From contig JAAKFL010000034.1 in the NCBI GenBank assembly GCA_011065065.1, forward strand, positions 1 to 12,560: a stretch of 12,560 nucleotides of DNA. Reading direction: 5' to 3'. Within the stretch, counting starts at the first letter, position 1. Each line of letters starts with the position of its first letter. Below, in pieces: positions 1 to 6,765 of the stretch. Below the pieces are notes generated by a model. The model was not told the DNA's origin. It saw nothing but the letters and a program-made list of their open reading frames with translations, and searched no databases. Both the position numbers and the translations under genes were made by a program. The DNA comes from Chlamydiota bacterium. Its GTDB lineage: Bacteria; Chlamydiota; Chlamydiia; Chlamydiales; SLFE01.

Positions 1-65
1 ATCCTAACTATCCTTTTATCCTGTTATCCTGTGCTAGGGAAACAGGATAAAAGGATAGTTAGGAT
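1..65. repeat. 25-bp perfect inverted repeat built of ATCCT/AGGAT units
   Basis: Positions 1-25 and 41-65 are exact reverse complements, with a 15-nt loop (26-40). Each arm is a run of units starting ATCCT (or AGGAT on the other strand) every 8-9 bp. Positions 10-36 match 2767-2794 in the same orientation apart from one extra T, so this is a dispersed repeat. The structure reads as two copies placed head to head: one runs leftward and is cut by the window edge, the other runs right from 41 and continues as GGACAGGATGTTTTT to about 80. It lies downstream of the nrdJ stop. No U-run follows it in either direction, so it is not a standard intrinsic terminator. Confidence 0.9.
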
Positions 66-108
66 GGACAGGATGTTTTTAAATAGTTTACAATAAGTAA
101 CTTGTAAT

Positions 109-231
109 TTTGTTATTTAGGAGGGGCAAAGTCACAAAGACGCAAAGAAATGAATCACTTCGTGATCAAAGCTTGCTGCACTATACACTTGTCTTTGCGT
201 CTTTGTGACTTTGCCCCTTTGCGTTAAAATT
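109..231 (+). repeat. Long hairpin of GCAAAG units, right half of the left composite element
   Basis: Positions 122-148 and 192-218 form a perfect 27-bp inverted repeat around a 43-nt loop. The left arm consists of 8-bp units (GCAAAGTC, ACAAAGAC, GCAAAGAA). The loop contains a small hairpin, ATCAC-ttc-GTGAT. The hairpin is preceded by TTTGTTATTTAGGAG (109-123), which recurs identically in the other orientation at 2724-2738, and it ends TTTGCGTTAAAA. It sits about 40 bp past the nrdJ stop codon. As RNA it could protect the 3' end of the nrdJ transcript, but on that strand it is followed by CTCCTAAATAAC rather than by uridines. Confidence 0.88.
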
Positions 232-260
232 CAACAAATAACGTCAGCATCCAACTGCGT

Positions 261-2273
261 TTATCTCACAGGGCAGGCGCCACCGACACACTCTTCAATC
301 AGCTCGTCATCACGCATCTCTATCCCACTGTAATCAATGAGTTTTAATCCCGCGACATACTCCTCGTACACCTCTTGTGTGACCACTTCCTGCGGAAGAT
401 AGGCGTATCCTAAATCCTCAGCATTTTTCGTCGGATCATTCCTGAATAGGAAAGACACTCCCACGTAGTTTTCCCAGTTTTCCAGCATCCAATCAATGAT
501 TTCTGGAATTTCTGAAGGATCATATGAAATGGTGTTCGAAACATTCTGTTCACACCAAGTTTCCATCAACATCTTATAACGCTCGAGCTGCTCAACCGCA
601 GATTCAAGGTTCACTTCAACCTCTTCCACCTTCCCATTTTTTCGGGTCACTGTTGTCCGACCAAACGGTACACTGCAATATTTCACAGGGAAACGGACAA
701 GTATAGATTCTGGTTCGTAGGGTTTTTCCATCACTGTATAACCAGCTGCTTCGAACTTTGGAACAAGGGGATCGTGCTTGGAGTAGGTAATCCAATTGAA
801 CACATAACGACCAAGAGGCATGTGGACTCCCTCCGGAACTTCACCCCACTCTTCGGCTCCCATAATCTTACTCACTGTACCACTTGGCTTGATGCAAGTA
901 ACGTTTTTGGGTAATGGTGAATCGAGTTCATTGGCCATACTATATGCGGCACTTACAGTAATGTTGCGCATCCGCTTATAATCATAGGCTGTCAAGTCGG
1001 GGCGTGCGGCAACCCCAGTGAGGCCTACGCCGCACAGATGGAGGAATTCATTGTTAAAATGCCAGGCTTCTTGCAAGATTTCGTCGCGCAAGTTCACCAT
1101 AGTCTGGCGGTAATTCAAGCGGCCCGCAAGATAAAGAGCTCTTTCAAGCCCCACCTTATCTCCGCGGAAGGCTAAAATATTCACTTCAGTAAGGTTACAA
1201 AAACTCTTGTTTCCAAGGAGAATTTCAACACAAGGGTTACACCCTTTAAACCACGGAGCTCGCCGTTCAGCCTCTTGAGCATTGATACAGCCGGGCTCGG
1301 ATCCTCCCGCATCCAACATCAATTCAAAGATATGCTCAAGCTCTTTTCGGGTTGGCTTTTGGTAAAACAAGAGACTGTTATTGGACTGCTGGCGATGCGC
1401 TTTACCACGAACCCACCACTCTTTTTTCGCTAACGCGAACTCGTCCCATTCAGGTTGGCCATATTCAAACAGAGAAATTTGCGCAGACCGGCGACTGGAA
1501 AGGATAGTTCCCAACCAATTCACGATATCGAGAATATCGATTCGGGTCAGCAGCTGGTCAGCGCGATCGGATAAAATTTCCGCAATGGCTTTAAAAGCTT
1601 TAGCAATTTGTTCATCTCCAGAAGAGATCCATCCATAACCCTTCAATCGCTTACCTGCAGGGCGGATCTCGGTGAAATCAAGAACCAACTTACGCGCTGG
1701 AAATTTACCCGCAACTAACTTCCCTACAGCTTTCGCCCAAGCCGTTGCAGAATCTCCCACCACGATCGTCCAAATATGAGTTTCAGGATCATAAGTTTCA
1801 ATGTTATGCTCGTTTCCCCCACCATCAGTTCTCGTCGAACGAATGGCCTGTATTTCTTGAAGAGGTCTTCGAAATCCGTTTAATGTCCCTGTTATTGGGC
1901 GAAATCCAACACCACATCCCTGCAACAACAACCAAAGAACATCCACCACATCATAAACAGTTTCGACATGCGTATAAGAACAATTGAACATGCAAGACTC
2001 GCGCTTGCGACTAAGATTTGTTCCTCCTAGCCAAAGAGTTCGGCCCGCCGGCATCATTTTTCTCTCAGCAATGAGAATGCGGCATTCCTCGAGCTCATTG
2101 TATTCACGATCATTTAACGATCGCCCCAAGGCTCTTTCCCAAAGCCATTGTTGGTGACTGATCACACGATCAACAACTTGTTCCCAACTTTCTAAAGTGG
2201 CTTCACCCTCTTTGACGGGACGGTGATAAGTTCTCAGAGCTGTGGCCATAGCTCTTGCTGTAGGTTTGGTCAT
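261..2273 (-). CDS. nrdJ: Adenosylcobalamin-dependent ribonucleoside-triphosphate reductase (class II)
   Basis: Reduces ribonucleoside triphosphates to deoxyribonucleotides in the cytoplasm by B12-dependent radical chemistry. The 670 residues are slightly shorter than the 739-residue Lactobacillus leichmannii RTPR but follow it closely. NPCVEILLGNKSFCN contains C348, E350 and C359, the same C-x-E-8x-C spacing as that enzyme's C408 (thiyl radical), E410 and C419. C98 (in CMFNCSY) is the likely partner cysteine. The C-terminal ECVGGACPVR supplies C662 and C667, the same C-x4-C shuttle pair as C731/C736. Residues 145-245 or so correspond to the insert that lets RTPR work as a monomer. PSGTVS (464-469) is a conserved phosphate-binding loop. 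The ATG at 2273 has GGGAG at 2283-2287. The gene stands alone, with no small-subunit or activase gene beside it, as expected for class II. It is preceded by NrdR boxes and flanked on both sides by inverted copies of a composite repeat, which suggests acquired DNA. The function call is firm; the history is inference. Confidence 0.95.
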   Translation of the reverse strand: MTKPTARAMATALRTYHRPVKEGEATLESWEQVVDRVISHQQWLWERALGRSLNDREYNELEECRILIAERKMMPAGRTLWLGGTNLSRKRESCMFNCSYTHVETVYDVVDVLWLLLQGCGVGFRPITGTLNGFRRPLQEIQAIRSTRTDGGGNEHNIETYDPETHIWTIVVGDSATAWAKAVGKLVAGKFPARKLVLDFTEIRPAGKRLKGYGWISSGDEQIAKAFKAIAEILSDRADQLLTRIDILDIVNWLGTILSSRRSAQISLFEYGQPEWDEFALAKKEWWVRGKAHRQQSNNSLLFYQKPTRKELEHIFELMLDAGGSEPGCINAQEAERRAPWFKGCNPCVEILLGNKSFCNLTEVNILAFRGDKVGLERALYLAGRLNYRQTMVNLRDEILQEAWHFNNEFLHLCGVGLTGVAARPDLTAYDYKRMRNITVSAAYSMANELDSPLPKNVTCIKPSGTVSKIMGAEEWGEVPEGVHMPLGRYVFNWITYSKHDPLVPKFEAAGYTVMEKPYEPESILVRFPVKYCSVPFGRTTVTRKNGKVEEVEVNLESAVEQLERYKMLMETWCEQNVSNTISYDPSEIPEIIDWMLENWENYVGVSFLFRNDPTKNAEDLGYAYLPQEVVTQEVYEEYVAGLKLIDYSGIEMRDDELIEECVGGACPVR

Positions 2274-2305
2274 CTTTATGGTCTCCCTTTAAATTGGTGT
2301 TGGTT

Positions 2306-2346
2306 CCCCGCCTTTTTAGACGAAAAAATCCGCATCTTAGGCGGGG
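2306..2346 (-). other. GC-rich stem-loop in the nrdJ leader
   Basis: CCCCGCCT (2306-2313) and AGGCGGGG (2339-2346) form a perfect 8-bp stem. AGA/TCT within the 25-nt loop could extend it. It lies between the NrdR boxes and the nrdJ ribosome-binding site and would be in the 5' leader if the promoter at 2437-2465 is used. No U-run follows it on the minus strand, so it is not a simple terminator. It could affect mRNA stability or translation; its role is unknown. Confidence 0.55.
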
Positions 2347-2375
2347 TTTTGGGAATGTTGTCATTTCACTCATAA

Positions 2376-2423
2376 CCACAACATGTTGTGTTTCTCCGGC
2401 ACTGGAGACACAACCTGTTGTGT
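2376..2423 (-). promoter_or_regulatory. Pair of NrdR boxes upstream of nrdJ
   Basis: Two palindromes resemble the NrdR box, consensus ACACwATATATwGTGT. Box 1 (2376-2391) contains the perfect palindrome CACAACATGTTGTG, and box 2 (2408-2423) is ACACAACCTGTTGTGT. They are separated by 16 bp and lie 32 bp apart centre to centre, about three helical turns, which is the normal arrangement for NrdR repression of ribonucleotide reductase genes. The spacer itself is a small inverted repeat (CTCC-ggcact-GGAG). Both boxes lie just downstream of the best promoter candidate, so binding would block initiation or early elongation. The nrdR gene is not in the window. Confidence 0.82.
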
Positions 2424-2436
2424 TTTTCAAGTTTTC

Positions 2437-2465
2437 TGTATCACGTTTTTTTTGTTAAAAGTCAA
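2437..2465 (-). promoter_or_regulatory. Predicted sigma70-type promoter for nrdJ
   Basis: On the minus strand, TTGACT (2460-2465) is followed after 17 bp by GATACA (2437-2442). The -35 matches five of six consensus bases and the -10 matches three. The predicted start near 2430 lies immediately before the NrdR boxes, which fits repression, and gives a leader of roughly 155 nt. The weak -10 is the main reason for caution. Confidence 0.45.
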
Positions 2466-2632
2466 CCCAGAAAAACAGTTTGGATTATCTCATTCAGTCC
2501 GTGAATTTTAGTTCCAATTGTCATTTCGAGAATTAGATTCTTGTACAAAATCGAGTGACAATTCCCAATCATAATCGATCATTGGCATTAATTTCAAAGC
2601 TAAGAAATTTCTATTATCAGCATTTCTTCTTT
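2466..2632. other. Non-coding stretch between nrdJ promoter and right repeat
   Basis: No convincing coding frame was found here. The only structure seen is an imperfect inverted repeat, AATTGTCATTTCGA (2516-2529) against TCGAGTGACAATT (2551-2563), perfect over its outer eight bases. Nothing identifies it as a gene, terminator or binding site. Confidence 0.4.
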
Positions 2633-2738
2633 TTTTACGCGAAGACCGCGAAGAGTGCGAAGATGCGCGAAGTTTATCTCCTTGATCTTCGCGCATCTTC
2701 GCACTCTTCGCACTCTTCGCGGTCTCCTAAATAACAAA
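2633..2738 (-). repeat. Long hairpin of GCGAAG units, half of the right composite element
   Basis: Positions 2648-2672 and 2687-2711 are perfect 25-bp inverted arms with a 14-nt loop. They are made of units of about 9 bp (GCGAAGACC, GCGAAGAGT, GCGAAGATG). The outer flanks nearly continue the pairing, but the right arm has one extra 9-bp unit (ACTCTTCGC), so the arms differ by a whole repeat. The distal flank CTCCTAAATAACAAA (2724-2738) is the exact reverse complement of 109-123. The proximal end on the minus strand reads CTTCGCGTAAAAAAA, comparable to TTTGCGTTAAAA in the left copy. It therefore has the same architecture as 109-231 in the opposite orientation, with diverged units. Confidence 0.88.
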
Positions 2739-2743
2739 TCCAT

Positions 2744-2798
2744 AAAAAATCCTGTCCATCCTTACAATCCTTTTTATCCTGTTATCCTGTGCTAAAAA
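2744..2798 (-). repeat. AGGAT-unit block, outer half of the right composite element
   Basis: Read on the minus strand, the block starts TTTTTAGCACAGGATAACAG and continues in AGGAT units every 8-9 bp to GGATGGACAGGATTTTTT. It corresponds to 41-80 at the other end of nrdJ, again in the opposite orientation, and 2767-2794 also matches 10-36 directly. It begins 11 bp beyond the stop of the wzc-like gene, so it forms the start of that operon's 3' untranslated region. A run of eight T follows the wzc stop on the minus strand, but no stem precedes it. Confidence 0.85.
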
Positions 2799-2808
2799 AA
2801 ACGAAAGT

Positions 2809-5631
2809 CTACTGAATATCTTTGAACATGTATGTCACCGGCTGGGAACACTCAAAATAAGGACCGAGATCCAGAAGAGTTTCACGATCAATAGTTAAGG
2901 TCGCCACATCTGCAAGTGGCAATAAGGCTTGCCCTTCCGAACTTGTGGGAGCAGAGGTTGTGAAGCAGAGAATCCAATCGTACTTTTCCTTGTAAGTGGA
3001 CAAAAGTTCAATGAATTGTGAACTGTTGAACAATTCAGGAATATAAGCGCTCGATCCTCCAAATGAAACGGTATCATAATCTTGATGGTGCAAGATTTTA
3101 GGCGAGGGAGAATTCCCTTCCAAATACTGCAATAGGCCCGGCTGCTCAGAATCTGTCGATGTCAGAGGAAGAACTAAAATTTTCTGCCCTTTTTTGGACA
3201 ATAACTTGGACAGATCAGGGATGTAATGAGGTCCAGAATTCTCAATTGACAATAGAACGTGGCCTTGTTCTGATGGAGGGGCTAATTGATCCATAAGAGA
3301 TGATTGGTGCCTCATCAATTCCAGATCTTCACTCATAAATGTTCCGACAACATTCTGGTTGAACATCTTAAGGTTATCAGGAGTGGCTTCGACTCCGATA
3401 AACATCTGTTTTAAGATAAAGTAAGAAGATGAGAAAAATGCCCCAAATATAGCCCCGATAATCACGACCAAAAGCAAGCGTGGTCTTTTGGGAAGAGCAT
3501 CCGTCCAAGCGAGGTCGAGCGGTGAAGATTGAATAAGATCTAAATTGTGACTGATGTTCTTACTTTCAACAAGTCGTGTCAACTCCTCGACAATTGCTTT
3601 GTTGAGATCGACATTTTGTTTGATAATCTGCTCAGATAGCCATTTTTCTGGAAGCGTGGCCATATTTTGGTTGATCTCATTCATATAACTAATAATCAGC
3701 TCTTTCTGCTGAGCAAAAGATGACGCCTGAGACCGAATATAGTCATTGATGTGCTTTTCGAGGACTGAGATTTTTTCATGAATCAATCCCAGCATTACCC
3801 CTTGCAAAGCCCGTATTCTTTCTTGAAGGAGGTTGTCATGAAGCTGCTGGACCCCCATTGTCTGCTTCAAATGGGCCAGTAAAAACCTTTTTTGGGTATC
3901 CAGCTCTTCTCGACTACGCTCCTGTTCCTTAGGGCTATGATATTTTTGGTCACGGAGTTGCAGTGCCAAGTTGGTCGATTTTTGAATGATCTCTTGGCTA
4001 ATCGGGTCTCGCAACGTACCACTCAAACTGTTGATTTCAAATGCTGGATCTGCGAGCTGTTCAAGGATAAATTCTGCTTCCCGCTGCGTGGATTCAAATT
4101 GATGGGACTCTTTGATATAAGCAAGCTGCAATTGCGTCGTGGTTTCGAGATCAATGCCCTGATACTCGGTGTGATCCTGGCACTGAAATGCCAACCTCTC
4201 TTGCACCACACGTCGTTGCATTTCAAAAAGACGATGAAGGTTATTCAAGTAAGCTAAACAGGGCCCCTTCGAGGATTTTTGATCGAGTTTTTCCACCCAT
4301 TCGCCAACGAGGTAATCAGAATTTTGAAGTAAGGAGATCTTTGGGTCAATTTTTTGATCATTTTGAATCCTATCAATCAAAGTTCCCAGTTCCTGTAAAT
4401 TGAGAGCCACTTGGTCCAAAGATGAAATTTGATCACTGAGATTTATCTTTTCATGATTTTGTGATTGGGTTAAAGTCAGAGTCAAGGAATCCCTTTGCAT
4501 CTTGAGATTTGTTAATTGTTGCAAAGAGGGGCTGATGGATGTCAGTTCTTCATGAGTCAATATCTGCCCTTCTCGATCTTGATCGTCCATTAAAAGATGG
4601 TCGAGCCTTTGTAATTTCAGATCCAAAGCATTGATTTTTTCCAGACAAGAAAGTCGATTCTTGAACAGAAACTCCATCTCCTTTTCAAAATTCACAAAAC
4701 CAGTACTTGAAAGATCCTTAGCCAGAATTTTCGCATGCCGACGCATCACTTTGGTCTGATTGCCAAACATCTCCTCTTGTCTCTTTTTCAAATATGTGAG
4801 CTGAGTATCTGCGGAACGATCATGTTCCTCCTTCAAATAATTCTGATAAGCCATCATGGTTTCATTCAGTACTTGAGTCGCGACATCGCGTTTCGGATGA
4901 CTGTATTCAAGAATCAAAAGAGTCAAATCATCCTCATCCACCTCAATATTGATCGCTCCTTCAAGATGATCCAACATCTTTCTCAGTGGAATTAAAGCAA
5001 GAGAGAAACTTCGATCTTCAAGATCCTCATTTTTTGTTTCAAAAAGAGTAAACGCAAAATGGTCGGTGCGAAAAGGATGACCCAATCGCCCTTCCCCAAC
5101 ATTGCCAAAACTATTCTTCACGATAAATGAGGTTGGAGATGTGAAAACAATGGAAAGAGGAATGGTTGTGCTGCCACTATAATAAATATTGGAAACTTTA
5201 AGAGGACAATCAGGACAAAAAATGTCTACGGTTTCTCGGTTTCTAAAATGAGCCCATTCCACCCTAATGCGGTCAAAAATATTCCTCATCCGACTTGTCG
5301 TACGATCCTTTTCGTTGAGACTTCCTTGAAGCCCTAACTTTTTGACCACCTCAGTCAACAAGGTACGTGACTTCATGGCAGAAATCGCTTGACTTCCTCC
5401 AGAAGCTTTACCAACTCCAAGAATTAATCTCGAAAGGGAGCCCCCTCCTTCACCCCCACTTTTCCCAAGTTCCTTAAAATGGGCTGTAGCCGGATAGACA
5501 TTGGGTCGAGAAAGCACATAAAAAGAGGCGAACAGTGATAGTGAAATGGTCCAGATAAGAATCGGCCGTTTATGACGCTTGATGATATGCAACATGTCAG
5601 AAAAAGAGATGGTGTAATCTTCAAATTTCAT
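2809..5631 (-). CDS. Wzz/Wzc-type polysaccharide copolymerase with degenerate kinase-like domain
   Basis: Inner-membrane protein expected to control chain length and export of a surface polysaccharide together with the Wza-type partner. It has 940 residues. Membrane segments lie near 22-41 and 718-740, enclosing a Wzz-like N-terminal part (to about 270, ending in the typical ATQVLNETMMAYQNYL) and a very long helical, Gln/Glu/Leu-rich region (about 275-700), probably coiled coil. After the second membrane segment a cytoplasmic domain follows the BY-kinase layout. However, the Walker A position (795-812, SIENSGPHYIPDL) lacks GK[ST], the A' position (817-827, KILVLPLTSTD) lacks the DxD, and the Walker B position (884-895, YDWILCFTTSAP) lacks the aspartate. 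There is no C-terminal tyrosine cluster. It is therefore probably not an active kinase. A CxxC (C139/C142) lies on the periplasmic side. The ATG at 5631 has GGAAAGG just upstream, and the gene starts 17 bp after wza ends. The family call is firm; loss of kinase activity is inferred. Confidence 0.85.
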   Translation of the reverse strand: MKFEDYTISFSDMLHIIKRHKRPILIWTISLSLFASFYVLSRPNVYPATAHFKELGKSGGEGGGSLSRLILGVGKASGGSQAISAMKSRTLLTEVVKKLGLQGSLNEKDRTTSRMRNIFDRIRVEWAHFRNRETVDIFCPDCPLKVSNIYYSGSTTIPLSIVFTSPTSFIVKNSFGNVGEGRLGHPFRTDHFAFTLFETKNEDLEDRSFSLALIPLRKMLDHLEGAINIEVDEDDLTLLILEYSHPKRDVATQVLNETMMAYQNYLKEEHDRSADTQLTYLKKRQEEMFGNQTKVMRRHAKILAKDLSSTGFVNFEKEMEFLFKNRLSCLEKINALDLKLQRLDHLLMDDQDREGQILTHEELTSISPSLQQLTNLKMQRDSLTLTLTQSQNHEKINLSDQISSLDQVALNLQELGTLIDRIQNDQKIDPKISLLQNSDYLVGEWVEKLDQKSSKGPCLAYLNNLHRLFEMQRRVVQERLAFQCQDHTEYQGIDLETTTQLQLAYIKESHQFESTQREAEFILEQLADPAFEINSLSGTLRDPISQEIIQKSTNLALQLRDQKYHSPKEQERSREELDTQKRFLLAHLKQTMGVQQLHDNLLQERIRALQGVMLGLIHEKISVLEKHINDYIRSQASSFAQQKELIISYMNEINQNMATLPEKWLSEQIIKQNVDLNKAIVEELTRLVESKNISHNLDLIQSSPLDLAWTDALPKRPRLLLVVIIGAIFGAFFSSSYFILKQMFIGVEATPDNLKMFNQNVVGTFMSEDLELMRHQSSLMDQLAPPSEQGHVLLSIENSGPHYIPDLSKLLSKKGQKILVLPLTSTDSEQPGLLQYLEGNSPSPKILHHQDYDTVSFGGSSAYIPELFNSSQFIELLSTYKEKYDWILCFTTSAPTSSEGQALLPLADVATLTIDRETLLDLGPYFECSQPVTYMFKDIQ

Positions 5632-5648
5632 AAAGACCTTTCCCTATT

Positions 5649-6689
5649 TTAAGGTATAAATACTTGATAAGCATCATTACACGTCGTGACTCCATTCATA
5701 CTCGGAAAAAGCTGACTGATAAATCGATTCCAGCGAGTGATCGGCTTCTCGGAAACATAAACTGTATCCCCCGGGATCAACAACAAGCTTTCGTTGGGTA
5801 AATGAACAATGTGCTGCCACGATAAAACATAAATTTTGGGATTGACTAACCCTCCGCGAATCACCTGAATGCAGTTTTTATTCCCTGTAAAGGGAATTCC
5901 CCCCGCAAGAACAAGTGCTTCACGCAATGACATATACCCAGCCGGCAGGCTGACCGGCGAAGGACGGCCTACTTCCCCCATCACCATCGCTCTTGCCTCT
6001 GTTGGATCGGCGATATAAACCTTGTCTCCCCCCCGCATCACAATATTTTGCGACATATCTCCTTCCACCATCAAACGATGCATGTCAAGGGGAAGAAGTT
6101 CACCGCCACGCTCCACGTAGCTCATAAAATAATTGGCATTTGTGGGTACACGTGCTTTCGAAAGAATTTCATAAAGACGAATCTTCCCATCAACGGGAAT
6201 ATAAGGAACACTCACAAGACCTGCAAGGTCTACTTTTCGAGCCAACCGATCTTTGTAGGTGATGAATACTTCAATATCATGAATATGTTCCCGATAAGAT
6301 TCTTGAATGGCCTCTCTCGCCTCAGTTAGCGTCAATCCTGCCACATAAACAGGAGGAATATCGGGGATATCCACACACTTATTGGTCACCTTGAATCCGA
6401 TCGTCTGATTGATAAAGTTGATCGAATCCATCAAATCCCTTCTTGAAGGGTGGTAAACAGCGATGTTTAGGATGTCATCTTCGGCAACCACATCTTCATA
6501 TTCCAACATCGCGTCGAAAGGGAGCTCTCCAATGCAATGGCCTTCCATTTCCAAAATGGATAATTTTCCCTGACGGATTTGATAGGAATCGATAACAAAT
6601 TCATCTGCTCCTTCGACGCAGTAATCCACACATGGAGGGGTACAAGAGGTGAGAAAAGCGAGTGTGATGAGAATAAATAAACGTAGCAT
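5649..6689 (-). CDS. Wza-type outer-membrane polysaccharide export lipoprotein
   Basis: Should form the outer-membrane exit channel for a capsule-like or exopolysaccharide chain. The 346-residue protein begins with a lipoprotein signal peptide: hydrophobic LFILITLAF, then lipobox L13-T-S-C16, so C16 would be lipidated. A polysaccharide-export domain follows (about 62-145, LEYEDVVAEDDILNIAVYHP). Two SLBB-type domains come next, about 150-228 and 233-313, the second with the classic VMGEVGRPSPVSLPAGYMSLREAL start compressed between 236 and 259. The end (ITRWNRFISQLFP) resembles the Wza C-terminal segment. Besides C16 there are six cysteines (20, 24, 52, 105, 273, 337), unusual for this family and suggestive of disulfides in the envelope. 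It is the first gene of a two-gene operon with the Wzz/Wzc-like gene 17 bp downstream. The ATG at 6689 gives the signal peptide directly; the ribosome-binding site is weak. Confidence 0.9.
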   Translation of the reverse strand: MLRLFILITLAFLTSCTPPCVDYCVEGADEFVIDSYQIRQGKLSILEMEGHCIGELPFDAMLEYEDVVAEDDILNIAVYHPSRRDLMDSINFINQTIGFKVTNKCVDIPDIPPVYVAGLTLTEAREAIQESYREHIHDIEVFITYKDRLARKVDLAGLVSVPYIPVDGKIRLYEILSKARVPTNANYFMSYVERGGELLPLDMHRLMVEGDMSQNIVMRGGDKVYIADPTEARAMVMGEVGRPSPVSLPAGYMSLREALVLAGGIPFTGNKNCIQVIRGGLVNPKIYVLSWQHIVHLPNESLLLIPGDTVYVSEKPITRWNRFISQLFPSMNGVTTCNDAYQVFIP

Positions 6690-6714
6690 GAGTTATCCGA
6701 GGTTTTACCCTCAA

Positions 6715-6744
6715 ATTAAAGCACGAAAAAGGTATTTATGACCA
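6715..6744 (-). promoter_or_regulatory. Possible promoter for the wza-wzc operon
   Basis: TGGTCA (6739-6744) and TTTAAT (6715-6720) on the minus strand are 18 bp apart, four and five matches to consensus. A short GAGG/CCTC stem (6699-6702 with 6709-6712) would fall in the leader just before the start codon. Nothing besides position supports the call. Confidence 0.33.
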
Positions 6745-6765
6745 TGGAAAATCGCTGCGTGGATA

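Noticed and set aside
122..218. Intrinsic terminator for nrdJ
   Set aside because: The stem is long, but on the nrdJ strand it is followed by CTCCTAAATAAC, not a U-run.
2203..2430. Small protein overlapping the nrdJ start
   Set aside because: It is read across the NrdR boxes, leader stem and the first nrdJ codons in another frame, with no recognisable motif.
2340..2470. Cobalamin riboswitch upstream of the B12-dependent reductase
   Set aside because: AGTGCCGGAGA in the NrdR spacer faintly recalls a B12 box, but the leader is too short and lacks the conserved core and multi-stem architecture; the palindromes are better explained as NrdR boxes.
2508..2696. Small minus-strand protein of 62 codons
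   Set aside because: Its N-terminal half is translated from the repeat hairpin and its composition is unlike a protein; no ribosome-binding site.
2641..2798. CRISPR array
   Set aside because: Units are only 8-9 bp with no unique spacers and are arranged as hairpin arms.
1..2798. Composite transposon carrying nrdJ
   Set aside because: The flanking copies are inverted relative to each other but encode no transposase and show no clear target-site duplication; their sequences are also well diverged.
2795..2808. Intrinsic terminator after the wzc-like gene
   Set aside because: Eight consecutive T occur on the minus strand, but no stem-loop precedes them.
3892..4257. Plus-strand 121-codon frame inside the wzc-like gene
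   Set aside because: It is antisense to a clear coding region and has no family signature.
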